A DNA stretch of 64,000 bases, from assembly GCA_030762935.1 (NCBI GenBank), contig CM060900.1:431949921-432013920 (forward strand). Direction: 5' to 3'. A model generated the notes under the pieces. It was not told the DNA's origin and did not search any database. It saw only the letters and a program-made list of their open reading frames with translations. Shown here in pieces: positions 22,976 through 33,246 of the stretch (its first letter is position 1; each line of letters begins with the position of its first letter). The position numbers and the translations under genes were made by a program. The DNA is from Hymenopus coronatus. Taxonomy: Eukaryota; Arthropoda; Insecta; Mantodea; Hymenopodidae.

Positions 22976-23236
22976 ATGGCCTAGGCGGTAGCGTCTGTAG
23001 TAGCCCGCATTCGGAAGGTCCCGGATTCAAATCCCTCGGTTGACCAATCTAGTTGGGCGGATTGAACATTTAACACCACGCTAGAATGGATGGCACTCTA
23101 ATCCCATCTTTTTGTCTCGGAGCCAAGTGGCATGGTGTAAACAGAAGAGACCTCGTAGGCAAGCGACACTTCGCCATTTGACTACAGATGGAAGAGTAGC
23201 TGGACTGAACGGCATTCTAACACCGTTAGCGCGAAA
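22976..23236 (+). mobile_element. tRNA-headed SINE-D
   Basis: GGGATGGCCTAGGCGGTAGC (A-box region) and GGATTCAAATCCC (perfect B-box arms) are spaced like a tRNA. A body with GGATTGAACATTTAACACCA and GCATTCTAACACCGTTAGCG follows. It lies within Rep1 and directly abuts a reversed SINE-A. Confidence 0.65.
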
Positions 23237-23240
23237 TTAA

Positions 23241-23526
23241 ATGAAATGGCCTGTTATTTATGGACGCTCTTTAACTGCTTTGGTTCTCAGCGTCCCATTC
23301 TATATTGGGCGTGAAAGATCGCTTAATTTTGCCTCTCTTATCAGGCTTGAGGTTCTTTTACGTGCCGTAAATCTACGACACGGGACCCACAGCTTTACTT
23401 CCCTTCCCTTCCGAAGGAAGCCATGCTAATGATTTTTACGCCCGAAAAAATCCTCCGCCGGGTTTGAACCCGCGACCTTGGGTATATGAAGTTAGCATGG
23501 TAACCATTACACCACGGAGGGCGACC
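23241..23526 (-). mobile_element. SINE-A copy, minus orientation
   Basis: Reverse complement of the SINE-A consensus. It starts at the 3' tail (TGTTATTTATGGACGCTC) and ends at the head (GGGTTTGAACCCGC, GGTAACCATTACACCACGG). Both promoter boxes are intact. Confidence 0.88.
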
Positions 23527-24145
23527 CGTTTGCGCGAGGCCAAAGTGGTATGGTACAGGGATGGAACCTTGAAGGCTACTGTTCACCACATAGAGCCAAC
23601 GAGGTGTGTTACCCACACGATATGCCAAATTGTTAGCGATAAAAATATTAGTTTTAAAAATTGCGCCTTATGATAGAATTGAAATTCCGTTCTCCTTGCA
23701 TGACCAGGATGAAAAAACCAATTAACGATTTCAAATTTGAGAAAAGCACATGTATTGGAAAATTTAAGCCAATATCTAGGAATATCTTTAAAATGATTGA
23801 TTTCGCAGAAGAAATCTGAGATAAATGGTCTGCTTAAAGGAGATTTACATGTTTATGTTGTAAGATTTTTTCTATTACAGTTTACCAGTTATGCAAAATT
23901 CATCCAGAATGAAAAATACTTTGGAGGCTATTTCCAGAAACTCAAGATACACGTTTGATTATAATGAAAAAATATGTTAAACGCACGGTATTTTATTCAA
24001 AATCATTAGGGCCATTTTTGACAAAATCAGGTGTTTCAAAAATGTGCCATGTAAAGGGTAACTGGGGAAGGAAGATTTTTTGAAAATCTTTTTTGGAAGA
24101 TCCTGAACTTAAATACTAAGTTTGGTACTTAACTGATCTTCCAAA

Positions 24146-24435
24146 GATGTGACACGAAGATTTTCTGGAAAATTTCCGTATGCGAAACTAGGCTTTACAT
24201 GGACCATTTTTAGAATCTTTTGATTTTCTCAAAAGCGCCTCTAATGAATTTTATTAAATGCCATATGTTTAAAATATTTGTATGACAAACGAATGATATC
24301 TTGAGTTTTATGGGAATAGCCTATGAAGAGCTCTTCATTCTGGAGGACTTTTGCACAACTGGTAAGCCGTAAGAGATAGGCAAAAACTTGTTGCACAAAT
24401 AAGGTAGATTTCGTTAGAACACATAATTTATGTCA
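24146..24435 (+). repeat. Rep1 internal fragment, plus orientation
   Basis: Starts at a head-to-head junction with the preceding reversed Rep1 copy (ACTTAAATACTAAGTTTGGT) and runs through ACACGAAGATTTTC to the GTAAGCCGTAAGAGATAGGC block. Confidence 0.6.
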
Positions 24436-25640
24436 ATATCTTTTCACTTTCTCTAACGCATGTGTACAACGTACATAGTAGATAGAGAAGGTATTGTATT
24501 GCACCCAAAAATTCAATATCGGGATTTCACCGCAAATATATGTTTTGAGACCCCATGAATAAAAAAAAGTTTTAGAAATAAACCTGTGCGTGGGTGTGTG
24601 TATGGGGGGGTGACAGCACAATTCAAAAACGAAAAGTCCGTTAAATACTAAACTTGGTATATAAGTTCATATCTCCCAAGGACGCGTGCCTTTCCCACTT
24701 GCTCCATCTCATTTAGATATAAGCTGTAGCTCTTCATGCATCCCTTCCCACTTCCATTCTCAGCTAACAGTACGTACTAACCCCTGGGCGCGAGTCAGGA
24801 CTTGTCATGGCTGCCACCGGAGCATCACCATGGCACGCTTACATGCTCTGCATGCTTGCATAGTAGAACCTCACTAACCGGGTTGCTTCCGCGGAACCTG
24901 AACATCTAGCGCACTGTTCCTTTCCTATGCAAAGTACATGCCTACTGTTGAATAAAATGTATGTCTCGGAATTTTCTAGGAACAGCCTCTGAAGTCCTCT
25001 TCACTCTGTCTGAATTTTGCTTAACTGGTAAACTGCAAGAGATAAACAAAATTTGCTGCACAAGAAATGTATACCTCGTGAAACACACCATTTATGTCCC
25101 TTATTTTTTTTGGAGTTATCCGTTTCCGAGATATTCTTTGTTATTTCTTTTACTTTTAAAATACTTGTACTTTTATCAGACAGGAAGTCGCTCGTATTTC
25201 TTTTGTTTTACTTCTGGCCAAGAAAAGAATATAATTTAAACGACAATCGCTGTAGCATTGTGTGTTCCTTTAGTTCCCTTCTATTTATGAGGAACTAAGT
25301 AATAATAGCATTATGCTAATTCTTATCTCGATTAGCATAGGTAGAAAGAAGAACAATCTTTTGTAAGAAGTTTTTTGTTTGTAGAACAGCTACGGAAAGT
25401 GATATGAGTGTAACCATCAGGTTTTTTTCTGTAGAGTTAACAGTTTCCGAGACATTCGTTACTATCGGCTTCAATTGTTAAATACTTAAAACTTTTTTCC
25501 AACAGGAAGTTGTCTTTCGTTTCATCGTCTTTCCATTTTGATCCGTAGCGTGCAAAGAGAACCGAATTTGAATTATTTCACATAGCACCCAGCTTTTAAA
25601 AATCATTTTATATAAACCACTCCTAGAAAGGTTTATTCTT
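24436..25640 (+). repeat. Rep1 copy, plus orientation, with an insertion at 24680-24945
   Basis: Begins CTTTTCACTTTCTCTAACGC and follows Rep1 order to a GTAGAACAGCTACGG..GTGATATGAG end near 25410, then a second partial 3' block to about 25600. The 24680-24945 segment (GGACTTGTCATGGCTGCCAC) is foreign to Rep1 and unidentified. Confidence 0.6.
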
Positions 25641-25728
25641 TTCTTTTTTTTTTTTTTTTTTTCATTTATTTGCTTAAAGTAGCTTTAACCTATTGTCATA
25701 TCGCGACTTCAAAGTATTATCAATAAAC

Positions 25729-26222
25729 AGAGTGTTTCAAAACGACACCAAACGAGGACATGGACCTTGCTGGTCATACCGTACCTGATACGTGAATATA
25801 ATTTTCAGCTCTAAATTCGGCACAAACAAAAACTGTCATAAAATCACCATTGATTAGGCAGTCGTAAGTAACCAAATGGCACGTGCCTGTCCGACTCCAA
25901 GGGAAATGCCGGCTGGTAGCGAAGGTCCCAGTCGCGTGATGTAGGGGTGGTTTGATAGACACGCCGGCGTGGCAGAGGTCACCTTAGTAATGGAAAACGT
26001 AGCAGGTTTTGTTATGTGTTTCGTGTAACATGTGCTGAGGTTGTTTACCTGGCATATGACAACCGTTGTCCCTTCGCTGCCTAATCCCAAATGTGTGCGA
26101 TTTTTAAGCACACATAAAGGTTTAAATAGAAGAGCTTGAAAGTTGCGGTATCAAGTTTCGGACAAGTGAAAGCGTAAGCTAATTGACTGCTATCTTCGTT
26201 TGGTGTCGTTTTGAAACAGCCG
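25729..26222. mobile_element. Small inverted-repeat element (MITE-like) nested in a LINE
   Basis: TGTTTCAAAACGACACCAAA at 25733-25752 is the exact reverse complement of a block ending near 26217. The shared inverted repeat is about 23 bp with one or two mismatches at the inner end. The LINE protein breaks off at LKY on one side and can continue as IDNTLKSRY on the other if the element is removed with a TA duplication. That fits a Tc1/mariner-type MITE. No transposase is recognisable inside; outer ends are uncertain by a few bases. Confidence 0.65.
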
Positions 26223-27060
26223 GTATATTTAAGTACATTATTTACATTTACGTCATTGAGAGCTTCAGATAGGTTGTTCGGAAATGAGTTATGAAGTCTT
26301 TGGTTGTAGAATCTAGGACAGTCCGAGATTAAATGTTGAACAGCGGAAGCTGTTTGACACTGATGACATACTGGTGGTCGATCGTGCGTTAACAAGTGTG
26401 AGTGAGTTAATGCCTAGCCTGGTGATAAGGACTTGGTCCTGTCGTCTCAGGCGTGCGATTAGAAATCTGGAAGAGAGCGTAGGATGCACAGTAAGAAATT
26501 TACTGTTACAGAAAGAGTTCAAATAATTTTTCCATTGTTGAGAATTGTCTTTTTAATGTAGTATTGAAAATCTTGGTGTGCGATCTTAATAGTGACACCT
26601 TGTGGCTGTCTCGTAGCTTCTTTGGCTGCTTCATCGGCGGTCTCATTGCCAGGTATATAAACATGTGAAGGGATCCAGGTTAATGTAACGCGTTTTCCAG
26701 TCATGACACATTCATTATATAGTTTCTGTAAATGCTGGCCCAGGCAATTAGAAGACGACTGTTTGAGCATAAGCAAGGCACTCATTGAAGATAGTGAAGG
26801 AGTGGTTACTGCGGTCTAGAATGTACTGAAGGCCATAAAGAATGGTGTATAGTTCACAAGAAAAGGTGTTGAGATGCTCTGGCAGTCTATAGAGCATCAT
26901 ATGGTCAGGAAATGCAACTGAACAGCCATTATTCTCATTAAGTCGAGAAACGTCAGTTTAAATATGAGCACTGTCAGTGTTTAGTGGACAAAGTTCAGTG
27001 AACAATTTACCATAAAGTGTAGGAGCTATTTCCGGGCTGTTTTGCCGCGGTCTGCTGGAG
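26223..27060 (-). pseudogene. LINE RNase H and C-terminal region, broken
   Basis: Minus-strand pieces read, in order, an RNase H start (TDVSRLNENNGC), SCELYTILYGLQYILD, SMSALLMLKQ and HVYIPGNETADEAAKEA. After that come ARLRRQDQVLITRLGI and HDRPPVCHQCQTASAVQHLI. These are the RNase H domain and the Cys/His tail of I-like ORF2 proteins. Frameshifts near 26520, 26790 and 26390 and a stop before TDVS make it non-functional. Confidence 0.75.
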
Positions 27061-27279
27061 AAAGATGTTTCGTCCACAACTGCGGTGGACATCTTCAGTG
27101 GCGCGGTCGAAGTTTTCTCTGAGAAGGTTTCTGACAAGATATATTTTAGGGCAGCAAATAGAGAATCTATATCTTTGTTGCTCGGTTTTTCAGTGGAGCC
27201 AGGCTTGCAAGGGTTTGTGTTATTACCTGATTTTCCTGCGATTGATCATTTATACTGGTAAGAGTCCAATTCGGAGAAG

Positions 27280-27290
27280 TGGAAAGAGGA
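27280..27290 (+). repeat. Target-site duplication, left copy of SINE-A
   Basis: TGGAAAGAGGA is repeated exactly at 27577-27587 on the other side of the SINE. Confidence 0.8.
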
Positions 27291-27576
27291 AAATGTAAAT
27301 GTTATTTATGGACGCTCTTTAACTACTGTAGTTCTCAGTGTCCCATTCTAAATTGGGCGTGAAAGACCGCTTACTTTTGCTCAGAGGCCCCTCTATCAGG
27401 CTTGAGGTTCTTGTACGTGTCGTAGATCTACGACACGGGACCAACGGCTTTACTTCTCTTCCAAGGAAGACATGATTTTTACATCCGAAAAAAATCCATC
27501 GTTCTCCGGCGGGTTTGAACCCGCGACCTTGGGTATATGAAGTTAGTATGGTAACCGATACACCACGGAGGGCGAC
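27291..27576 (-). mobile_element. SINE-A copy, minus orientation, with target duplication
   Basis: Begins with the 3' tail (AAATGTAAATGTTATTTATG) and ends with the head (GGGTTTGAACCCGC, CACCACGGAGGGCGAC). The exact 11-bp duplication shows it inserted into the LINE at 25640-28140 after that LINE was in place. Confidence 0.9.
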
Positions 27577-27587
27577 TGGAAAGAGGA

Positions 27588-28140
27588 CGTTTCGTTGTTG
27601 TCAGTGTAGGTGTAGCTACCGGTTCTGGATTATTACGTCCAGTAAGTCGTGCCTTCATATTCGATACGCATGGATTCAGGGATTTTCTCTAAGTCGTCTG
27701 GGTGCACATAAACTTGCCTTCTAAAACTAAAAATATGAGTGAACCCTGGTTCTGACATACCTGCTCTGAGAAACGTTATGGTCGACCCCAAACAAATGTT
27801 TAAATTTTGCAGTTCACGCTCCAGTGCGTGGTAACATTTGATATTTTTCTTTGGAATTTTGTCAACAAAGTTTTTATTTCTAAAGTTACGTCTGCAATAT
27901 TAACCCTGGTTTTGTTGTCAATTAGTTGCTGCACTACTTTTTGTTTGCTAGATAGAGACAAATACGATTTCTAGCAATTCTGGATACAAAGCATATGTTT
28001 GTAGGTTAATTAGCTCACAAGTAGCATATGTATATTCCTTTATAGTGAGTCCATCTACAGAATTCAGAACGATGGCTTGTTCCTTCGCAGGGAAGATGCA
28101 GCTTCTTGTTGGTTGGGTTTCACTTGATTGCATTTTCCAA
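27588..28140 (-). pseudogene. LINE ORF1 (gag-like) fragment
   Basis: The minus strand starts MQSSETQPTRSCIFPAKEQA and continues VDGLTIKEYTYATCELI and VQQLIDNKTRVNIADVTLEI. Later it reads RAGMSEPGFTHIFSFRRQVY and HPDDLEKIPESMRIEYEGT. This is the gag-like ORF1 of I/jockey LINEs up to just before the zinc knuckles. It is split by frameshifts and continues toward the SINE. Confidence 0.65.
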
Positions 28141-28409
28141 ATGGTGGCCCCTTTTTAGAGGTAATTTCAACAGAACGATTGGCTTCTTTGCTTCACTTAA
28201 AAATGTTAATTAATCAGGGCTTTGGGTTCCTGACTCGTACTTCACGTAATTTAGTTGCTTTCAAATAAAAGCTGCAATGAAAATCATTTATAAAGGAACA
28301 ATAAGTGCTAAACAAACTCTTAATAACGCGTTAAATAAGCAGAGAAACACGCAGAACTTGTTTACTGAATAACAAACGTCTACCAAGAGGGGTTATTCCT
28401 CTGTTTACT

Positions 28410-28800
28410 TCTTAATCTACATAATCTTTGATTACATATTCTGTTGATATAAGGATAAAGTAGGCTAATGTGATAATCAGAATTTCACAGATCGTTTTAT
28501 TATGGCTTTGAAATTCCATGTTCTTTCATAACAAAAAAAAATAAAAAACAACTTACCGTTTAAAATAAGCACAAGCAAATGTTAGTCAATTACTAAGAAC
28601 ACCTCGGAAATGGTTAACGCAACTGGAGCTCTTACTTTCTCTATACGTATTATTTACATAGTGCATAGAGAAGGTTTTGCATTCTACCCAAAACTGCGAT
28701 ATCAATATTTCACCGGAAATATATGTTTTGAGGTCCTCTGAGTAAAAAAACATTTTTAGAAAAAGGTGCGTGTGTGTGGGCAGCATACCACAGGAGAGGT
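28410..28800 (-). repeat. Rep1 copy, minus orientation, with internal deletion
   Basis: Has the GTAGGCTAATGTGATAATCAG block, then the Rep1 start words in reverse (TATTTCACCGGAAATATATG) and a (GT)n stretch near 28765. Confidence 0.5.
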
Positions 28801-28894
28801 AGAGTTACTCGTTTCCGAAATATTCCTTGTTGGTTTCAATTTTAAACTACTTAATATTTCTTAAATGGAAGTCATCTTTCTCTTTTCTTCTGTC

Positions 28895-29080
28895 GGTCTG
28901 GGTAGCTCAGTTGGTTAGGCGCTGGCCTTCTCTGAGTCACGGGTTCAAATTCGGCCCAGACCGATGTATTTTGACTATTCTTAAAAACGATAGCCTCATG
29001 TAAGTAAGTTTAATGGCATATTAAAGAACTCCTGCGGGACGAAATTCAGACGGACGACGACGCTGATATGATTATGGCAA
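28895..29080 (+). mobile_element. tRNA-headed SINE-C
   Basis: GGTCTGGGTAGCTCAGTTGG with GTTAGGCGCTGGCC (A box) and GGGTTCAAATTCGG (B box) form a good tRNA-like half-structure, closing with GCCCAGACC. The body has TTAAAGAACTCCTGCGGGAC followed by GACGACGCTGATAT, a phrase I know from insect SINEs. Related heads occur at 38826, 41105 and 47525 (reverse). Confidence 0.7.
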
Positions 29081-29094
29081 CTGACAGTGCTGTT

Positions 29095-29287
29095 TACAAA
29101 CAATACATTTTTACTTTCTCTAGCCCCGCATGTACAATGTACATAGGATAGAAAAGTATTGTATTCCACCCAAAAATTCGATGTCGAGATTTCACCGGAA
29201 ATACATGTTTTAGGACCCCCCCTGAATAAAAAAAAACAAAAAAAAGAAGCATTTTCAGAAACAGGTCCGCGCGCGCGTTTGTGTGTG

Positions 29288-29318
<31 letters not shown>

Positions 29319-30310
29319 TTGTCTGTCTGTGGACACCATAACTTAAAACGGAAAGACGGTTAAATACCAAACTTGGTATTTAAGTTTGGTATCTTCCAAG
29401 GACGCGACACGAAGATTTTCAAGAAAATACCCCGACCCCAACTACCCCTTACACGGAAAATTTTTCGAAAATTTCGTTTTTCTTAAAATGGCTCTAACGA
29501 TTTTGATTAAAATATATATTAAAGTCATTTCTATCACAAATAAAATGTATATGTTGAATTTTTTTGGAATAGCTTCTAAAGATCTGTTTATTCTGGATGA
29601 ATTTTGCTTAATTTGGCATAACTAGTAAACCGTAAGAGATGGACGAAAACTCACTGAACAAAAAATGTAGATCTTGCTAAAATACACAAGCTATGTCATA
29701 TACATTTTTTTCGTGGAGCTTACCGTTTTCGAAGTATTCCATGTTACTAGTTTCAATTGTGAAGTACTTATTACTTTTCTCAGATGGAAGTGTCCGTTTT
29801 TCTTTTGTTCTATTCCTGGCCAAGCAAAGAAGCGATTTGTAATGACAATCGCATAGCCACAGCTTTTAAAACATTGACTATCACTTTAGCATAGCTCATT
29901 CCTTTAGTTCCCTTCTACTTATAAGGAACTCAATAATAAGAACATTCTGCTAATGTTTATCTCGATTAGCATGCATTTGAAAGAAGAATTATCTTTTCTA
30001 GGAAGTTTGTAGAATAGCTAGAGAAGTCATGCGATTGTAACACATCAGATTTTTTTGTCTTTCGTTTCATCTCTCTTTTGATTTACTGCTGGTCATGCAA
30101 AGAAAATCGAATTTCAATATTTTCATATAGCGACTGGCTATTTAAAAGTTTTGACTATCGAATTAGCCCAGTGTATTACCTTATTCCCCTTTTACTTAGA
30201 AGGATCTAATACAATCTATTCAACTAATGCTTATCTCGATTAGCACGATATAGATAAAAGAATAATCTTTTGTTACAATAGTAAGTCGTGTGAGTGGAAC
30301 GTATCATATC
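29095..30310 (+). repeat. Rep1 copy, longest plus-strand copy
   Basis: A near-complete Rep1. It starts TTTTTACTTTCTCTAGCCCC, then has AATTCGATGTCGAGATTTCA, a (GT)n/(GTCT)n microsatellite (29275-29333) and TACCAAACTTGGTATTTAAG. Later parts are AACGATTTTGATTAAAATAT, TTCTGGATGAATTTTGC, GGCCAAGCAAAG and TATCTCGATTAGCATGC, with a duplicated 3' block to about 30310. Useful as the window reference for the family. Confidence 0.7.
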
Positions 30311-30830
30311 TTTTTTTTTTTTTTACTTAAACTGTGTAGTTACTTCAACGAAATGTACTTTATGTGAGATTTTGTGTACCTCTTATTTTAACTAGTGGTA
30401 TGAAAGTCATTCAGAATGAAGAGGTCTTCACAGCTATTTCCTGAGCTTTTAAAAATGGGTCTCAATATGTCATTTCATCTTAGACGTATGGTGTTTCAAA
30501 TAAAGCCGTTAAGAGCCGATGTTGAGAAAATCAAGAATATCGAAAAGATTGTTTGGTTTGGGAGAATTTTCTTTAAAGTCTTGTCGTATCTGTGGAAGAT
30601 CTTAAAAATAAATACCAAGTTTGACATTTAGCCGAGATTTCATTTTTGAGTTATGCTGCTCGAAGGCACGCGCATACTCAAGCGTACGCACGCGCGCGCG
30701 CGTGCGCGTGCACACGCACACGCACACAAGGACCTTGTTCTAAAAATTATATTTTGTGTTCAGAGGTTCTCAAAATATATGTTTTCGTGAAATCCTGATA
30801 TCGAAATTGTGGGTGGAATACCCAAAAACA
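30311..30830 (-). repeat. Rep1 5' half, minus orientation, with (CG/CA)n core
   Basis: Reverse Rep1 words from CAGAATGAAGAGGTCTTCAC to AATTGTGGGTGGAATAC. It holds an alternating purine-pyrimidine run at 30686-30728. Confidence 0.6.
30686..30728. repeat. Alternating CG/CA tract, Z-DNA-prone
   Basis: (CG)n followed by (TG/CA)n with few interruptions, within a Rep1 copy where others have plain (GT)n. Confidence 0.85.
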
Positions 30831-31107
30831 GTGCAGTGGAGCATGTGAAAATACTAATACCAGTAAACCTGGCACTGGTTTGGTTCGATAAAACTTTGTG
30901 GCATTAACGTTTAAGTCATTAAATCCTAATATAGTTATACAATATCTTTCGGTTAATTTTATACACAATACCTACACAATAAAATCATAACATTCTAGGG
31001 TGATTTTTGTTTTGTTTTGTTTTGGACGAGTGACTGATACTGAGTATATAATGCGCATCGATGAAGCAAATAAATAAGACTTTTAACTTTCTTGAAATGC
31101 ATGTGTG

Positions 31108-31142
31108 CGAAAGAGAGAGAGAGAGAGAGAAAGAAAGAGAGT
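31108..31142 (+). repeat. (GA)n microsatellite
   Basis: GAGA repeats with two GAAA interruptions. Confidence 0.9.
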
Positions 31143-31159
31143 AATAATAGGAAAATTAA

Positions 31160-32115
31160 GCGAAGTTAGAGCTTTCTGCTGATTGGCTCCACAAAACCGA
31201 CCGACCGCTCTAAACTTAAAACCCGAAAACCACAATATAATTTCGAACCAAATCTGTTTCAGTTCCTAGAAACGCATCACCCAGCTTGTAAATCGAGTGG
31301 GACGAGTCAGTATAATGTGACCCCTATACACGCGCCTATACTTTGCAACCCTGAGTTGTTGTAGGTGCACGGCCGGCTGCTTTACATAGCTCCCCTACAT
31401 TGTCACACCTGGGTTAATGAACACGTGCAATAATGACTCGAGTAAAAATAAGAAAAAGAAAAGTACGTTTTGTGCGCTTTTCCGCAGCTCTGGAAGTTTC
31501 TTTGTGCGTCATCAGCTTAATAAACCACTGTAACGAGGACCGGTAATAAGGTCAGCTGTGACAGCGCATTCGGAGAGTGCAGCTGAAATAGAGAGAGCCG
31601 AGGCAGTCGACAGCTGAGTATATGAGCGTCGAAGCGAAATGAAAACGTTTTTAAGAGCTTCCAGTTGTTTTGCAGCATTGAAAAGGACAATTTTAACGCC
31701 CGCCTTTGAAATAAAGAAAGCCATTACAATATTCAGACAATGTGTTTATTTGCTGTTTGGATGTGATATCTTTCACGTAACTAACTTTAAGAAATACATA
31801 AATAAAATAAACATATGAACAACTGAGAGCGGAACCAGAATGAGAATAACAAAATTAAAATAAATGGATTATAACGTGAGCGTTCACAATTTTATCAACC
31901 GGCGCTTTTCTGGCCCCCGGGAATGGGAAAGAAGACTTACACAAGTTTTAACTTTCTCGCTGTTGCGAGAGCCATATTTTGTACATACACTATTCACTCT
32001 AGAGACTATTCATGGCGGCAGTGACATGAAACAGCCGCTAAGACTCTCGATGTCTTGTTGGGAAAATAAAACTAAAAAATGCAGCAAATATTCGTATGTG
32101 TCCTGACCACATACC
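31160..32115. other. GC-richer low-repeat segment, no gene assigned
   Basis: This part lacks the repeat families that fill its flanks and has more CG dinucleotides than most of the window (31180-31640). Short frames on both strands match nothing I know. It could be an unmethylated regulatory or first-exon region of an unseen gene, but I see no exon I can defend. Confidence 0.3.
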
Positions 32116-32125
32116 CTGACTCCTT

Positions 32126-32290
32126 CAGATCCATTTAACATTCATCGTTTTTTGTTGCGAAACTGTCACCTGAGTTTGTTCATTTTGTAGCAAAAACTCC
32201 TTTTATCAGTACCTCAGATCCATTTAACATTCATCGTTTTTTCTAGCCAAACTGTCACCTGGGTTTGTTTATATTGAAACAAAACCTCTG
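32126..32290 (+). repeat. Two-copy tandem repeat, period 89 bp
   Basis: CAGATCCATTTAACATTCAT begins at 32126 and 32215, each followed by CGTTTTTT and AACTGTCACCTG.GTTTGTT. Confidence 0.8.
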
Positions 32291-32623
32291 TATGATTCAA
32301 GCAAACAACGTTTATTTCTTCAACAAACTGATTACATTCAGAATCTGCTTTCTAGTAAATATCTCATTTTCGATGCTCCCGCAACAATTCTGCCGTATAG
32401 TTTCCTTTCGACGTTCGCTGATGCGGCGGCTTCTACTGCACATTACGAATTCCCCGTCGAAACTCACTCAACTACTGCACACTGTGTATCACCAGTTGAA
32501 ACTGAAATCTCTGAAAGGCTAGTTCTCATTTTATACCTGTCGATCACGTGGCAAGATATTTCCAGAAGTCGTTCGTGCAAACCACCACGGGTGTCACAAA
32601 TTCACACAGGTACAACATACGTT

Positions 32624-32880
32624 GTCCACCGTGGTCTAGGGGTAATATACTAGCGTTTAGTACCCAAGGTCATGGGTTCAAACCCGTTGGAGGGTGAGGG
32701 TGTAAAAATCCTTAGCATGACTTCCTTCGGCAGGGAAGTAGAGCCAGTGGTCCCGTGTCGTAGATTTATGGTATGTATAAGAACCTCAAGTCTTGTAAAG
32801 AGGCCTCTGAGAAAAATTAAACGGCCCTTCACGCACAATATAAAGCCGCAACAGTTAAAGAGCGCCCATAAATTAAACTT
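32624..32880 (+). mobile_element. SINE-A copy, plus orientation, divergent
   Basis: Head CCACCGTGGTCTAGGGGTAA and GGTTCAAACCCGTTGGAGG; body GTAAAAATCCTTAGCATGAC, TCGTAGATTTATGG and CATAAATTAAACTTAATTT. Several base changes compared with the other copies. Confidence 0.82.
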
Positions 32881-33006
32881 AATTTAATTTAGGTGTAACA
32901 ATGCGCGGCTTCAACGTCAAACGAACTTTGCGATGGTACACATGTCCACTAACGCATGTGTAACAATGCACGGCAACAATCAGCTATGACTTCCGCAGCA
33001 AGCCGT

Positions 33007-33246
33007 TCACACACGTGCGGCGATTAGCCCCAGGCAGTCTAAGGTGAAGGTGAACTGGCCCGCTGTGCGGCCGCCAGGGGAGAGGGTTCTGCAAGCAGAC
33101 CGGCTTGACCAAGGCCCAGCCGGCCCCCATAGGGAAGTATAGGTGAGGAAATGAGGAAATTGTAGGTGGTTAGGATTTGTTGGTGAAAATGTGATAGGTA
33201 GTGTAGGGAGAGCTGCCACTCTCTCCCTGTGGTGATGATGTCGGTA
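33007..33246 (-). other. GC-rich flank of LINE ORF1
   Basis: GC-rich like the adjacent ORF1 and probably part of the same element, covering the stretch between ORF1 and a lost ORF2. No domain is recognisable. Confidence 0.35.

Larger units (their letters stand above)
22790..24145 (-). repeat. Rep1 copy (minus), split by nested SINEs
   Basis: Rep1 runs in reverse from 22790 (TTAACTTTCTCTACC) to about 22968, stops inside its GCTTTTAAAA region, and resumes near 23645 with AGTTTTAAAAATTGCGCC. It then reads through the GCATGACC, CAGAATGAAAAATAC and ATTCAAAATCATTAGGGCC words. The gap holds SINE-D and SINE-A. Confidence 0.6.
25640..28140 (-). mobile_element. Second I-like LINE, minus strand, internally deleted and interrupted twice
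   Basis: From a gag-like ORF1 start near 28133, the minus strand runs through an ORF1 fragment, then passes to RNase H and the C-terminal Cys/His region without any reverse transcriptase. It ends in a poly(A) tail (poly-T at 25643-25663 on the plus strand). A SINE-A with an 11-bp duplication (27291-27576) and a small inverted-repeat element (about 25729-26222) are nested in it. Like the LINE at 1845-6110, it joins ORF1 to a late part of ORF2. Confidence 0.7.
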
